Shown: positions 46,191-56,406 of the stretch, piece after piece | How positions within the stretch are numbered: position 1 is the stretch's first letter | Layout: each line of letters starts with the position of its first letter | Source: Atrina japonica | Taxonomy: Eukaryota; Mollusca; Bivalvia; Pterioida; Pinnidae | Assembly: GCA_030159075.1 (NCBI GenBank) | Contig: BROG01000458.1 | Location: 377,501 to 441,500 of the forward strand | DNA: 64,000 nt | Direction: 5' to 3' | Position numbers and translations under genes: made by a program | Notes under the pieces: generated by a model | The model's input: the letters and a program-made list of their open reading frames with translations, nothing else | Database searches by the model: none | What the model was told of the DNA's origin: nothing

Positions 46191-46204
46191 ATGATGGAGT
46201 CATA

Positions 46205-46320
46205 TCTTACGTGTACATCCCTATTTTGTGCAAATAGATGTTGTATTGTTTTGGTTTTCGACAGAACCGGATGTGTCATGTTATCATGGTAGACCTACAC
46301 TTACAATAATTTCAAATAAT
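46205..46320 (+). repeat. Dispersed repeat matching 27.5 and 30.8 kb
   Basis: TGTACATCCCTATTTT, TTGTATTGTTTTGGTTTTCG, ACAGAACCGGATGTGTCATG and ATGGTAGACCTACAC match 30,760-30,840 and 27,540-27,580. It directly flanks the right end of the miniature Polinton, which may have inserted beside a third copy of that repeat. Confidence 0.5.
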
Positions 46321-46321
46321 G

Positions 46322-46372
<51 letters not shown>
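46321..46372. repeat. (GA)n microsatellite
   Basis: About 50 bp of GA, followed at 46,427-46,476 by a 23-bp direct duplication (AACATCGTGTCTCGGTTTT twice). Confidence 0.95.
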
Positions 46373-46377
<5 letters not shown>

Positions 46378-46552
46378 AAACTTACATACATATCATGGAC
46401 TAATGTCAGTACAATGAGGGTTCTATATTAATAACATCGTGTCTCGGTTTTTTTAAATAACATCGTGTCTCGGTTTTAAATTCCTTTCCAAAGACATTCA
46501 CATATGTCTAGGGCAATAGTACAACCATGACCTGTTAAAGTTATATATCCGG

Positions 46553-46682
46553 GGTCCGTTTTACAAAGGTCCTAAGTCCTAAATCCCAACTACCATGGCA
46601 ATGCATCGCTGATTGGTCAGTCACATGACAATTAGGACTTAGATTTAGGACTTAGGACCTTTCGTAAAACAAGCACCTGACT
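46553..46682. mobile_element. Short foldback MITE, ~130 bp
   Basis: GTTTTACAAAGGTCCTAAGT and CCTAAAT at left pair with ATTTAGGACTTAGGACCTTT and CGTAAAAC at right. The loop holds TGATTGGTCAGTCACATGAC. No coding capacity. Confidence 0.75.
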
Positions 46683-47524
46683 CGTAAGGCTATTCAAACC
46701 CAGTAACCCCAAACTCCCAACCTTGGTTCTAAATCTGGAATATTAATGACGGTCATGTGTATCAGAAATGATTACTTAATGAAAGTTAAAATTAATGAAA
46801 ATTAAAATTATGTAAATTACACCAAGAGCCACGTGAAATTCAATGCATAATGCAGTTTCTTCTATTAGAAAAATTCCCCTACGGTTTATAGGAGATCGTA
46901 TACAATTCGTTCAATCGACTCGTCCAAATTAAATTAGTTTTATGTGTATCATTCCTAGAATATTTATTTGAAACAAACGTTTAAAAAATGAAAATGAAAT
47001 TAAGTTTCCATGCATTTAGCACGTATTCTAACCATGTTATAGCATCATATTTCAAGTCAATGCATCATTGATTTGAAATATGATGATGCATTGATTTGAA
47101 ATATGATGTTAAAGCACGCGTATGCTCACATGGACTACAAACGGAGCATTAAGATATTTACCTTGGTAAAGTTAGACAATCGACTTGTTTGAATGTTATG
47201 GAAATCTAACATAAGCGTGGCTGAAAAGTTGAAAACTACTTTTGTTTCAAGTAGAAAAGGAATTTTCAATTCTTATTTAAATCTTAAAAATCATCATACT
47301 TTTTTACCAGTTTTTAAAGCCATAATTTAAAACAGTAATATCTTTGACAATTGTTCCAGTTGTAAATTCGACTTTTTGTCACAAATACAGTCAAACCTGA
47401 AAAAATGTATTCTGGTAAAAGAAGGTCCAAAGTACTAATTTATAAGGTCTTTTGCGGCCAGGGTGGTTTCTTATATCTTGTAAACCAGTATTCATTTTGA
47501 TAATAAGTGGGCTAGGATATTACG

Positions 47525-48010
47525 GATATAAAAATCTCAAATACCAAAGTATAAATCAATAGGATTTCCAGGACATAGATACAAATCCGGTAAAAATGGA
47601 CAAACACGGACCTCTGGAAACCAAGAGGTGGGATCAGGTGCCATGGAGGAGTAAGCATCCCCTGTCGACCGGTCACACCCGCCGTGAGTCCACAGTCAAG
47701 TCCATTGAAACACGTGAGGAGTGTATCCTCGTCACAATTGGTACAGACGTCTCAACAACCGCCAACGAAAAGGCAACTCAACATTTCACTTAGTGAAACA
47801 GAGTAGTCGCAAAAAAGACTATTATACCGACCATAAAATTTGCGGAACGTTGACATTAAACGCGGTTTTCGATATCCCTGTGTCAATAATTTGTCAGTGA
47901 GTAGTTTACCTCTGTATATGAAATCTTCATATGTTGTGCACGCCCTGGCATATCGGATCATTTGTGAAATATAAACTCCATATGCAGGTGACTGAGGGAT
48001 ATTGAATATC
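47525..48010 (-). pseudogene. RT-element 3' fragment, minus strand
   Basis: The C-terminal RT-type frame (SPAYGVYISQMIRYARACT, LLTQGYRKPRLMSTFRKF, CDYSVSLSEML), intact over about 240 bp, then the conserved tail. It is nearly the same as the 21.95-kb copy in opposite orientation. Beyond 48,000 a second tail-like piece (ATATCCAGGATACAAGAACA) suggests a join of two fragments. Confidence 0.72.
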
Positions 48011-50090
48011 CAGGATACAAGAACAAATCTGGTAAAAGGACAAAAAAAAAAACCATAATAATAATATAGTAAAAAATTACTCGGAATTCGAGCCAAAGAT
48101 ATAGCTAACCTATTGCATGTAATTCGGAAAACCAGGGGCGATTTTAAAGTCCCCCGGACCAACGGAAAAAAGCTGAACTATTGCTATTGTCTTTTGTCTG
48201 TAGTCATCCTTGTTAACCAAACATGGCAGGATGTATCTCCGTGTGCAGTCGCATAAAGTATTCGAATTAAAATGGGCTAGGACACAAAGTGTCCACAAAA
48301 TGGGACAAAAAAAGACAAACACTTGTATACATCTTTAAAAATCTTCTTCTCATGAACAAATGATCAGATGACTTTCAACGTTTGTATTCACGATTATTAC
48401 GGGATTACCATTATGGGATCTAATGGTCAGGGTCATAGGCACCTATGTAAATTTAAAATATAACTTCTAGATATTTTTAACTTCTCAAGAATCTGTGATT
48501 TAAATTTAACCAAACATTGCAGAACATATTCCCTTCGGAAGCCATATGATGTTCAAATGAGAAGGGGTAGTACCCATAGGGTCTCACAAAGGGGCCGAAT
48601 CTGGGTATCATTTCAATCCAGTGACCGCTAAGGCCCATTGAACCTTTCGTTGATTTCAAAGTTTTGATGAAAAGGAGCAGCGCTCAAAGCCAAGTACCGC
48701 ATTAGCTGATTAAGAATAACGTTATACGTATAACAATTGACATACTTCAACTTCAAATAAAAGAACATCCATTGCTTTTTTCTTTTACTGTATTGTACTT
48801 TTGCTTCAGTCTGTATATTGAGCTACTTAAGTTCTTACAACAATGTAGCCATTTTTTCATCAGGATATAAAATGTGATATACTTAAAATGTCCCAGACAC
48901 ATAATGGCTACCGTATATATCTTGTAATTTAAGGATAACGATTTGACTTCTATAAGGTAAACAATGCAACTACAGCTTCCATCCAAAACCATCTTTTTGT
49001 AATATGAAAAATATTGGATATGTAATATCAATCTCAGTCATTCGTTCTGTGTTGGTTGTGAAATTTAATTGGAAAAGTAGCCAAGGATGTACGTCTATCA
49101 AGAATGAATATGATTCAGTTATACATAGTATGGGTTATAAATACAATCGATTTGACAAAATCAAAATTGCCATATCCCAATAACAAATACATTTTCACAT
49201 TGTCATCATTAAACCTGTATATGACTCAATGAGCCATGAAACAAAGTTTAAAAGGTTCAAAATTATCTGTCATTGAGAGTAAACCGATCTTGGGGCTTTA
49301 CAAATATATGACAACGAATAATATTTTACATAGATCAATAAGGCAATAAATAAGTAATACAGGCAACCAAACCATTATTAGCTCCAATTTAAACACAGAC
49401 ATATAGGTCAACTAGTCTACAACAGAACTGGTTTCATCATCAACTAAAAAGAAATCGACAGCGCCATTAGCGTCGCTACAATGACAAAGGACATTTTAAG
49501 CAGTGAGGATTTTGAGTCGGATTAAGGGCTAGAAAATTAATATTAAAATGAAATCAAAGGAATATGATACATATGGAGAAAGTTCGGAGTTAAAATCAAA
49601 ATATGTTTCAAACGTCAGTGAACCGTATCCATCGATAATAGATCACTAGCTGAGAGCAGGCTGACACGGGATTTCCAACATCAAGAAAATGTTGGATATT
49701 TGTAAGAACCCCATTGTAAGCTTCGGTCTATGCAAGATACATCCGATCTGTTCACTGTGGGTCATTTACATAGAGGAGCAGAAGACATGTTCAGTTATCT
49801 GTAATAATTGTTGTAGTGCGTATTTATCGGGCACGTGTCTAATTATCTGGCACGTGTCCAATTATCGGTCACATTTTTTATTATTCGGCACATGTATTTT
49901 TTTATTCAAGTGTTCTAAGAAACAACACAAAACCCAATGAAAAAACTCAGAACAAGGACAATTTCCTTATACCTTTTACTAAAAACAAAAATAAAAATAT
50001 GTTTCACGGGTTTTAAAACTGTTGGCATATGTTATAATCACAGTGGTTTGGTAGTCACAACTGAATTTTATTGAGATAACACTAAATGAA
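48011..50090. other. Gene-free interval
   Basis: No gene or well-defined repeat recognised. Short frames are not supported by splice sites or motifs. Confidence 0.55.
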
Positions 50091-50094
50091 AACA

Positions 50095-50640
50095 AAGTAA
50101 CGATGAAGAAGTACGGATGGATAATCGAAACTCCATTGCAATACGACAAATTGGACATTAAAATGGCCTCAACATGAAAAACAATTAAGAATCGCAAACG
50201 CAGTGAGTCCAGGTATCCGGAAGGAGTCAACCCCCCCTGTTATCATATCACAGCCGTCACAAATGTTACATGGAAACCTGTCGAGTTCGGTTAAAAGGTC
50301 AAACTCGCTGAAAATGCCATCAGTTAGTTTTACATCTGATTGGTGAAAGGGAGTCATTCTGTATGGTCGTACCCCAAAATACCATCTAACATTCTTCAGA
50401 AGGTGACTTCATATCGAAAACCGCGTTTGATGTTAACGTTCCGCAAATTTTACGATCGGTATAATAGTCTTGTTTGCGATTACTCTATTTCACTAAGTGA
50501 AATGTTGAGTTGCCTGTTCGATAGCGGTTGTTTAGACGTCTGTACCAATTGTGACGAGGATTCGTTCCTCACGTATTTCATTTGGATTTAACTGTGGACT
50601 CACGGCGAGTGTGACCGGTCAACAGGGAATGCTTACTATT
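50095..50640 (+). repeat. Two joined retroelement relics
   Basis: 50,095-50,340 is the repeat seen at 2.86-3.3 kb (GTCCAGGTATCCGGAAGGAG, GTCACAAATGTTACATGG). 50,400-50,640 is another RT-element C-terminal piece (SYRKPRLMLTFRKFYDRYNS, CDYSISLSEML) with its tail GTGACCGGTCAACAGGGAAT. Confidence 0.6.
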
Positions 50641-50699
50641 TTTTTTCTATTTAGATTCATATATATAACAACAAAAAAAGATATGTACATACAGACGTC

Positions 50700-50910
50700 A
50701 TATAAATTCTTTAATTCCTATATACACCTGTATTTTGTGAAAATTGCTCGAGTTACTCCGGTCGGTTGGCACTTTTTCATTTGAAGTGTATTAACATTAA
50801 TATTTGTATATGAATACCACACTGAACCTGACCTTATTTTCACAAAATATATAGGAATATAAGATGTTTATGCCTCTGTATACCTCTTATTTGTTATTGT
50901 ACATAAACAG
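50700..50910. repeat. Fragments of the TTAA-type MITE
   Basis: CACAAAATATATAGGAATAT, TTATGCCTCTGTATACCTCT and TTGTTATTGTACATAAACAG match the MITE body at 10.6 and 18.3 kb, in a rearranged order. Confidence 0.45.
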
Positions 50911-50924
50911 TTTTTGGTTGATAT

Positions 50925-52160
50925 TTTGTAGCTATGTTACAATGTCCTATAATATGTGCATAATATCATAATTTTTCAAACTCAAAATGAAGAAAGAGGA
51001 AGAGTTAAAGTTATGATATTATACACAGATTATTGGACAGTGTGCATAGCTACAAAATATCAGGCAAATATATGCTTTTAAAAGTTTACTATCTGAAAAC
51101 ATAGGGGGCTTAAAATAACATGACAGATTGCCTATGGTAGATTACCCCCCCCCCCCCCTCTCTATCTTCTTCATTTTGATATTGGGAAATTATAAGATTA
51201 TAACCACATCGCAGGACATTTTTAGCAGAGCTACACAATATCAGTCACAAACTGTTATAAATTCAGTATTTGTAAAATTAGTTGAGTTAAATTACCATGG
51301 CAGATTACCTATGGTAGATTAACCCCTACCCCCATTTCTTCATTTTGAGATTGAAAAATTATTATACTATACACATATTGTTAGACATTGTATCATGGCT
51401 ACATAATATCAGCCAAAAATGCTTCTAAAAGTTCACTTTTTGAAAAAATAAGTGCGGGGGATAAAATACCACGGCAGATTGCTTATGGTAGATTAACCCT
51501 CCCCCTCCCTTCTTCATTTTGATATTGAGAAATTATAAAATTATAACCACATCATAGGACATTTTTAACAGAGCTACACAATATCAGCCACAAACAATTA
51601 TAAACTTCAGTATTTGAAAAACTAGGGGGTGGGGGTAAATTACCAATGCCTAAGGTACATTAATTTCCACTTCTTCATTTTGAGATTGATAAAAAGTAAC
51701 ATTATACATATATTATTGGACAGTGTACATATAGCATATCTACAAAACATCAGCGAAAAAATTTAAGACCCCACCTCCCCTTTCTTCATTTTGAGATTAA
51801 AAAATTATGACAGAATACAAATATTACATGACATTGTAGCATAGCTACAGAATATCAGCCAAAAATGCTTATAAAAATTCAGTATTTGAAAAATTAGAAG
51901 GGGGTTAAAATACCATGGCAGGTTACCTATGGAAGGTTACAACGCCCCGCCCCCCATCACCCACCACCACCACCACCACCACCACCGTTTCTTCATTTTG
52001 AGATTGAGAAATTATTATATTGTAACCATACAGGACTTTCTTAACAAAGCTATACAATATCAGCAACCAACTTTCATAAAAGTTCAGGATTTCAAAAAGT
52101 ATGGGGAGGGGGTTAAATTACCATGACAGATTGCCAATAGTAGATTAACCCCCTCGTTTT
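50925..52160. repeat. ~175-bp tandem repeat array
   Basis: Six or so units containing TATGGTAGATTAACCCCC, CTTCATTTTGAGATTGAGAA, AGCTACACAATATCAGCCA and TTCAGTATTTGAAAAATTAG (unit marks at about 51,131, 51,308, 51,481, 51,647, 51,925, 52,131). The first unit (50,925-51,010) is inverted relative to the rest. A poly-C run lies at 51,146-51,157 and a CCA run at 51,960-51,986. Frames with His runs are artefacts. Confidence 0.8.
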
Positions 52161-52162
52161 TA

Positions 52163-52310
52163 AAAGGGGCGTTAGCTGTATTTAAATAGAAAAAATATTT
52201 CGATTTTTTCTACTTTCATGACTTGTACTTGATGTACAATAACAAATAAAATCTATACACAGGCAAAAATATCTTATATTCCTATATATCTTTTATATGA
52301 CACCGGTTTA
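52163..52310. mobile_element. Truncated TTAA-type MITE
   Basis: TTAA (52,160-52,163) then AAGGGGCGTTAGCTG, CGATTTTTTCTACTTTCATG, CTTGTACTTGATGTACAATA and ATTCCTATATATC follow the 10.58-kb family. The right half is missing. Confidence 0.65.
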
Positions 52311-53090
52311 CGAAAGAGTACAAAGCAAATTCTAATATATCACTTATTACTAAAGAGTAGCCCACAAAGCAAGTTTTGATATATCATTTTGAAAATAGAA
52401 ACCTATTTAATGTATTGCTCCTAGTTTACAGATGTATCATAGAGGCAATTATTACTTTGGAATCCCCAAACTCAATTCCTGATCACAACCATCATTTAAG
52501 AAGAGCAGGGTCAAACCGTTCAGTAAGCACAATTTGTCTGGCCTTTTGAAGACGATAAATGTAATTATATAATGACACACTACGTTTATTCACGTATTTA
52601 ACATTTAATGGATTTAAAGTCAGTGATCAATATTATTTTTTTCCAAAAAAAAATGTAAAATAAAACCGTAAATCTGTCTGTACAGTGACATGTATTCATT
52701 TTGGGAATAGTCGCACTATTCCATGTCACCTTTTTGTCTACCGGATTCGATGCATCAACAGATTTCCATTCAGAACAGTTATATAGTTCTTAAAGTTTTG
52801 AAAGTCATCCTGGAGGGAATATTGGTTAACTTCGGATTTCACTTTTATGGACCACGGAATAATGCATTTTATGGTTTTGAACAGGAATTGTATTTCCAAA
52901 GGATGAACGAATAACAGATACGCCAATACAATTTACAGTTTGTCTCTTCAATACACTTGTCAATAATTCATTTTGAAATATAAAATTTCAGAAAATCTAG
53001 AAACAAACATTTATTATTATTGCAACAGGAAATGTGTGTTATACATACATGAGTACTAAATTTCTTATGCTCAGAAATGAGCAGATTTAT
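52311..53090. other. Gene-free interval left of Polinton
   Basis: No gene recognised. Overlapping frames on both strands at 52,723-52,926 lack motifs. Confidence 0.55.
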
Positions 53091-53099
53091 AGGGCGCCG

Positions 53100-53352
53100 T
53101 TTTAGTATTTATTCAATATTTTCTGATATCAGAAGTTCATTTCTTGATATCAAGTAATCGATTTTCTGATTTCAGAGAACATTTTTTGATGTAATAAAAT
53201 CATTTTCTGATATCCAAAAATCGAATTTCTGATATCCAAAAATCGAATTTCTGATATAAACAATCAAATTTCTGATATAAAAAATCAAAACGAATTTTTG
53301 ATATCAGAAAATCGATTTTTTACATGAGAAAATCATTTTCTGATATCAAAAA
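53100..53352. repeat. TTTCTGATATC tandem array
   Basis: About ten irregular units of TTTCTGATATCMAAAAATCGA, 20-28 bp apart. GATATC is itself a palindrome. The array stops about 10 bp before the Polinton end at 53,362. Confidence 0.85.
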
Positions 53353-53370
53353 ATGTAGTATAGTAGTTAT

Positions 53371-53473
53371 AGGCAGCTCCATAGTGCGCCATTTGAATTT
53401 AACCGCCACTGATGACGGCATCAGAATGCTGGCTTCTGATTGGTCAATTCAAATGGCGCACTATGGAGCCGCC
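53371..53473 (+). other. Terminal hairpin of Polinton
   Basis: The arm GGCAGCTCCATAGTGCGCCA (continuing TTTGAATT) pairs with AATTCAAATGGCGCACTATG (continuing GAGCCGCC), with about 47 nt of loop. The miniature element has the same hairpin at 40,261-40,362 with different but again self-complementary arms. Confidence 0.75.
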
Positions 53474-53475
53474 TG

Positions 53476-53660
53476 TGACGTCATAACCGGAAGTGCGTCA
53501 TACCGGAAGTGAGGTCCATACCGGAAGTGCGTCATACCGGAAGTGAGGTCATGTTGTCATGGCAATAAGGAGAAGAGCCCAATCGTTGAGCTTGGAGGCG
53601 TGTCTATGACCGGAAGTGGAAGGTTGTGGGGGCGGCCATCTTGGTTAAGGAGCCAATGAG
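53476..53660 (+). promoter_or_regulatory. ETS/CRE/CCAAT/YY1 site cluster in TIR
   Basis: A perfect CRE (TGACGTCA, 53,476-53,483), five ETS-type CCGGAAGT sites (53,487, 53,503, 53,521, 53,537 and 53,610), AGTGCGTCA half-CREs between them, a YY1-like GCGGCCATCTTGG (about 53,633-53,645) and an AGCCAATGAG CCAAT box (53,651). The same cluster is in both arms of the miniature element. Function as a promoter is inference from the vertebrate factor motifs. Confidence 0.6.
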
Positions 53661-55033
53661 AGCCTTCGTTACAAGAGGTTGGGGTCACGAGAAGTCACGA
53701 GAGGTCACGTGAGTTCCCGAGAAGTCAACGGTAAGAGAGAGAAGTTGGGTTTTTCCAGTTTTGAGCTGAGAGTGAATCTATTTTTAGAACCGAAACTTTG
53801 GGTTTTTTCCAGTTTTGAGACTGAGAGTGAATCTATTTTTAGAACCGAAAACTTTGGGGTTTTTCCAGGTTTGTGAAACCAGTAGTTGGTGGCGCCACCG
53901 TCGGTGAAACTAGTAGTCGGTGGCGCCACCGTCGTTGAGAGTTGTGTATCATCAAGTGTGCATGCGAGAAGCGGTAGGCCGAGCTCGACTCAAGCTTGTA
54001 CTAAGACTTGTAGAGTATGTACAAAGGGAGATTACTCTGTATAGACTCTATAAGTGGAACAAAGGGAGATTACTCTGTATAGACTGTAGAGATGGGGCAA
54101 AGGGAGATCACTCTGTATAGACTGTATAGATGAAACAAAGGGCGATTACTCTGTATAGACTATAGGGTGGAACAAAAGGGGTGATGACTCTTTATGGGCT
54201 GTAGGCATTAAACCAGAGGGACGGGTGGGTAGCGAAACAGGAAGGTTAGGAAGGGTAGCCATCTTGGGTATGGAATCATGGGATATCTAGTTTTTCAGGG
54301 ACTGACTAATCTCACGACAGGAGTGAGAACCATATAACATGAAAGTGTGCAACATACTCAAAGTTTGTCAAAGTGATCAAGTGTGTACCGTTCTCATGTT
54401 TCAAAGTTTGTCAAAGTGATCAAGTGTTTGTGTCGTTCTCAAAGTTTGTCAAAGTGAATCAATTGTGTACGTTCTCATGTTTCAAAGTTTGCAACGTGTG
54501 TAACGTTCTAAGTTATGAAGTCTCAAAGTGACAAAGTGACACAAGTAGCACAAGTGACAAAGTGACACAAGTGACAAAGTTACGAAATATGAAGTTGTTC
54601 ACTTACATCGTTTCAACCAGTATCAAAGTTCAGATAGTGAAAATAGTATCTGTATTTTTTTGACATATTTTATTTCTTTCTGTACTACTGTATATAAAAT
54701 AAAAAATTAAAACACTCACCAGAGAGAGTTTTTTTCTGACGATGTTGACCTCTTCGAGCTTCGGCTGCCAAATGAGCTCTCAGTAGTCTAACTGAAGTTA
54801 TTCTCAAGTGTTTAATGTTACTATTTTTAGAATTGCCTCGTTTTGAATTTTTATCTCTAACTGAACTTTTTCTCAAGTGTTTATTGTTACTATTTTTAGA
54901 ATTGATTTCTATCTCATAAAATTTATTTGTTCAATCAAGTAAAAGAATTAACTTACTTACTACTAGACTTACCACTATAGTATAACACATACAAAAACTG
55001 CATCGTTTCAGTTAAGGTTTCTTTTCGTGTAAG

Positions 55034-55424
55034 TTAGGTGGCCCTGAAAAGGGCCGTTTGTTTCGGGTTGTTAAAACCCTTTTCCCCGTCCATCAGACGT
55101 CGCAACTGACTGACTTGCACTTCTTTTTCCTTTATCAGGCGTCTAATTTCTTGCTCCTGCAGCCTCAGAAGTCTCAAATCTGCCTGAGCCATAGTATACT
55201 GCAGCTCAGGCAGTGGAGGCACTGATGGTACAACCCTGGGTGGAGGAGGTCTAGGGGGTGGTACCCTAGAGCTACAAGGTGGCGGTGGCGGCGGACGGGT
55301 CTAAAAATTGCTGGTCGACGGGGAGTAGGCCGCACTATCGTCACTTTTCTTCTTCGGCGACGAACACCGACGAATTCCTCTGACAAAATCACTTTCAGAA
55401 GGGATATTCTGAAAATCTGTCCAT
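55034..55424 (-). pseudogene. Polinton left-end small basic coiled-coil gene
   Basis: Minus strand, transcribed towards the TIR. The ATG at 55,424 starts a short acidic leader that meets a stop after nine codons; the frame resumes with a strongly basic block (GVRRRRRKVTIVRPTPRRP), a Pro-rich middle, and in a third frame the helix LRLLRLQEQEIRRLIKEKE, ending near 55,034. The homologue in the miniature element (43,434-43,756) shares the plan. It could be a nucleic-acid-binding or scaffold protein, but no family was recognised. Two single-base shifts break it. TATATAA at 55,466-55,472 is its likely promoter. Confidence 0.6.
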
Positions 55425-55465
55425 GATGATGATGAACTGATACCGAGTCACACCAAATGTCAGTT

Positions 55466-55472
55466 TTATATA
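55466..55472 (-). promoter_or_regulatory. TATA box for minus-strand Polinton gene
   Basis: TATATAA on the minus strand 42 bp from the ATG, conserved in the miniature element. It forms a divergent pair with the plus-strand TATA run at 55,649-55,662. Confidence 0.55.
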
Positions 55473-55648
55473 GAGACTATGAACGCGCACGCAATCAATG
55501 ACGTCAGAGGTCTATTCGGAGTATGAGTTGTTTCATGACTCCTACTACTACTACTACTCGGAACGTTTTTGGCTTATACCTTAGATGTTTTATGCATACA
55601 CTACTCAAGTGACTATGTATATAATACATACATGGGACCTGAAGTGAC

Positions 55649-55662
55649 TATATATATATATA
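55649..55662 (+). promoter_or_regulatory. TATA run upstream of ATPase gene
   Basis: TATATATATATAAT about 36-49 bp before the ATG at 55,698. Its position fits a core promoter for the first plus-strand Polinton gene, though an AT run alone is weak evidence. Confidence 0.4.
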
Positions 55663-55697
55663 ATACTACATCTCTCAGTTTCATAACTAGTATTAAA

Positions 55698-56350
55698 ATG
55701 GCTTTACTATCAGTCCTATATCTCCCGATACGATACATGGTTGTGGCTGGGGACCTACCAAATCAGGGAAAACTTGTATTTGTAAAACAGTTGATAGAAT
55801 GGAAGGATCAATGGATTCTTCTTCCCCTCCCGACAAAATTGTATGGTGTTATCGTGAATGGCAACCTGCTTATGAAATTCTTACAACGGGAACATCAAGT
55901 TCACTTCGTTCAAAATATACCTGAGGATGACGAAGTCTTAGTTTTCTGATCCAACTCGTCGTCACCTACTTGTCTTTTGATGATATGATGGGCAGTAAAG
56001 CTCTCGATTCTATCGTAGAATGGTTTACACGTAAAGCTCATCATCGAAACACAAGTGTGATCTACATCACTCAAAACTTGTTTGATCGTGCTAAACAATA
56101 TCGTACCATAAGTCTGAATGCTCATTATCTCGTCCTGTTTAAGAATCCTAGAGATAAATCTCAAGTGACCAGCTTATCACGTCAATTAGACCTACCAGGT
56201 TTAAAACATGCTTATCACGATGCTACAAATCGTCCTCATGGTTATCTCTTGATTGATCTCACATCGTCTACCCCTGATAATCTAAGATTAAGATCAGATC
56301 TGTTTCATCCTTGGTTTACGGGAGGAATAGTGTTGTATACACACTTATAA
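55698..56350 (+). pseudogene. Polinton packaging ATPase (FtsK/HerA-A32 type)
   Basis: The ATPase thought to pump DNA into Polinton virions. The first frame (to 55,949) has the P-loop region VVAGDLPNQGKLVFVKQL, where the usual Thr/Ser after GK is Leu. After a single-base shift near 55,950 the frame continues with LSFDDMMGS (Walker B area), VIYITQNLFD (the sensor-like Gln-Asn of this family), ALYLVLFKNPRD-type strand and LSRQLDLPG. Total about 215 residues, normal for the family. The start chosen is the ATG at 55,698, 36 bp after a TATA run; an upstream in-frame start at 55,569 lies in low-complexity DNA. It is first in the plus-strand gene row. Confidence 0.8.
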
Positions 56351-56406
56351 GTAGACAGTCACTTTCTCTAGGGTGTCATTTCTCGTATTCCTGTTAACGT
56401 AGAATC

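Larger units (their letters stand above)
40252..46200. mobile_element. Miniature Polinton/Maverick derivative
   Basis: Two long inverted arms (about 40,380-42,870 and 43,975-46,190) enclose about 1.1 kb. The left arm is collinear with the left TIR of the Polinton at 53,362: hairpin, CCGGAAGT array, CCATCTTGG block, 38-bp and short tandem arrays, TTAAGGTTTCTTTTCG block. The interior keeps only the left-end small minus-strand gene and its promoter. ATPase, integrase and capsid genes are absent, so this is an internal-deletion derivative that would need proteins in trans. The left end starts AGTAGTTATAGGCAG; the right end lacks the terminal hairpin. A 6-bp target duplication could not be confirmed (TTAC near both ends is only suggestive). 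Confidence 0.82.
53362..55030 (+). repeat. Left TIR of Polinton
   Basis: Collinear with the miniature element's left arm: hairpin (53,371-53,473), CCGGAAGT array, CCATCTTGG block, two short blocks of TGAGAGTGAATCTATTTTTA (53,770 and 53,825), GGTGGCGCCACCGTCG twice (53,889 and 53,920), ~38-bp units (54,020-54,180), CAAAGTTTGTCAAAGTGATC units (54,357-54,450), GTGACAAAGTGACACAAGT units (54,530-54,580) and the CGAGCTTCGGCTGCCAAATG block. The true inner border is unknown without the right TIR. Open frames here are shadows. Confidence 0.82.
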
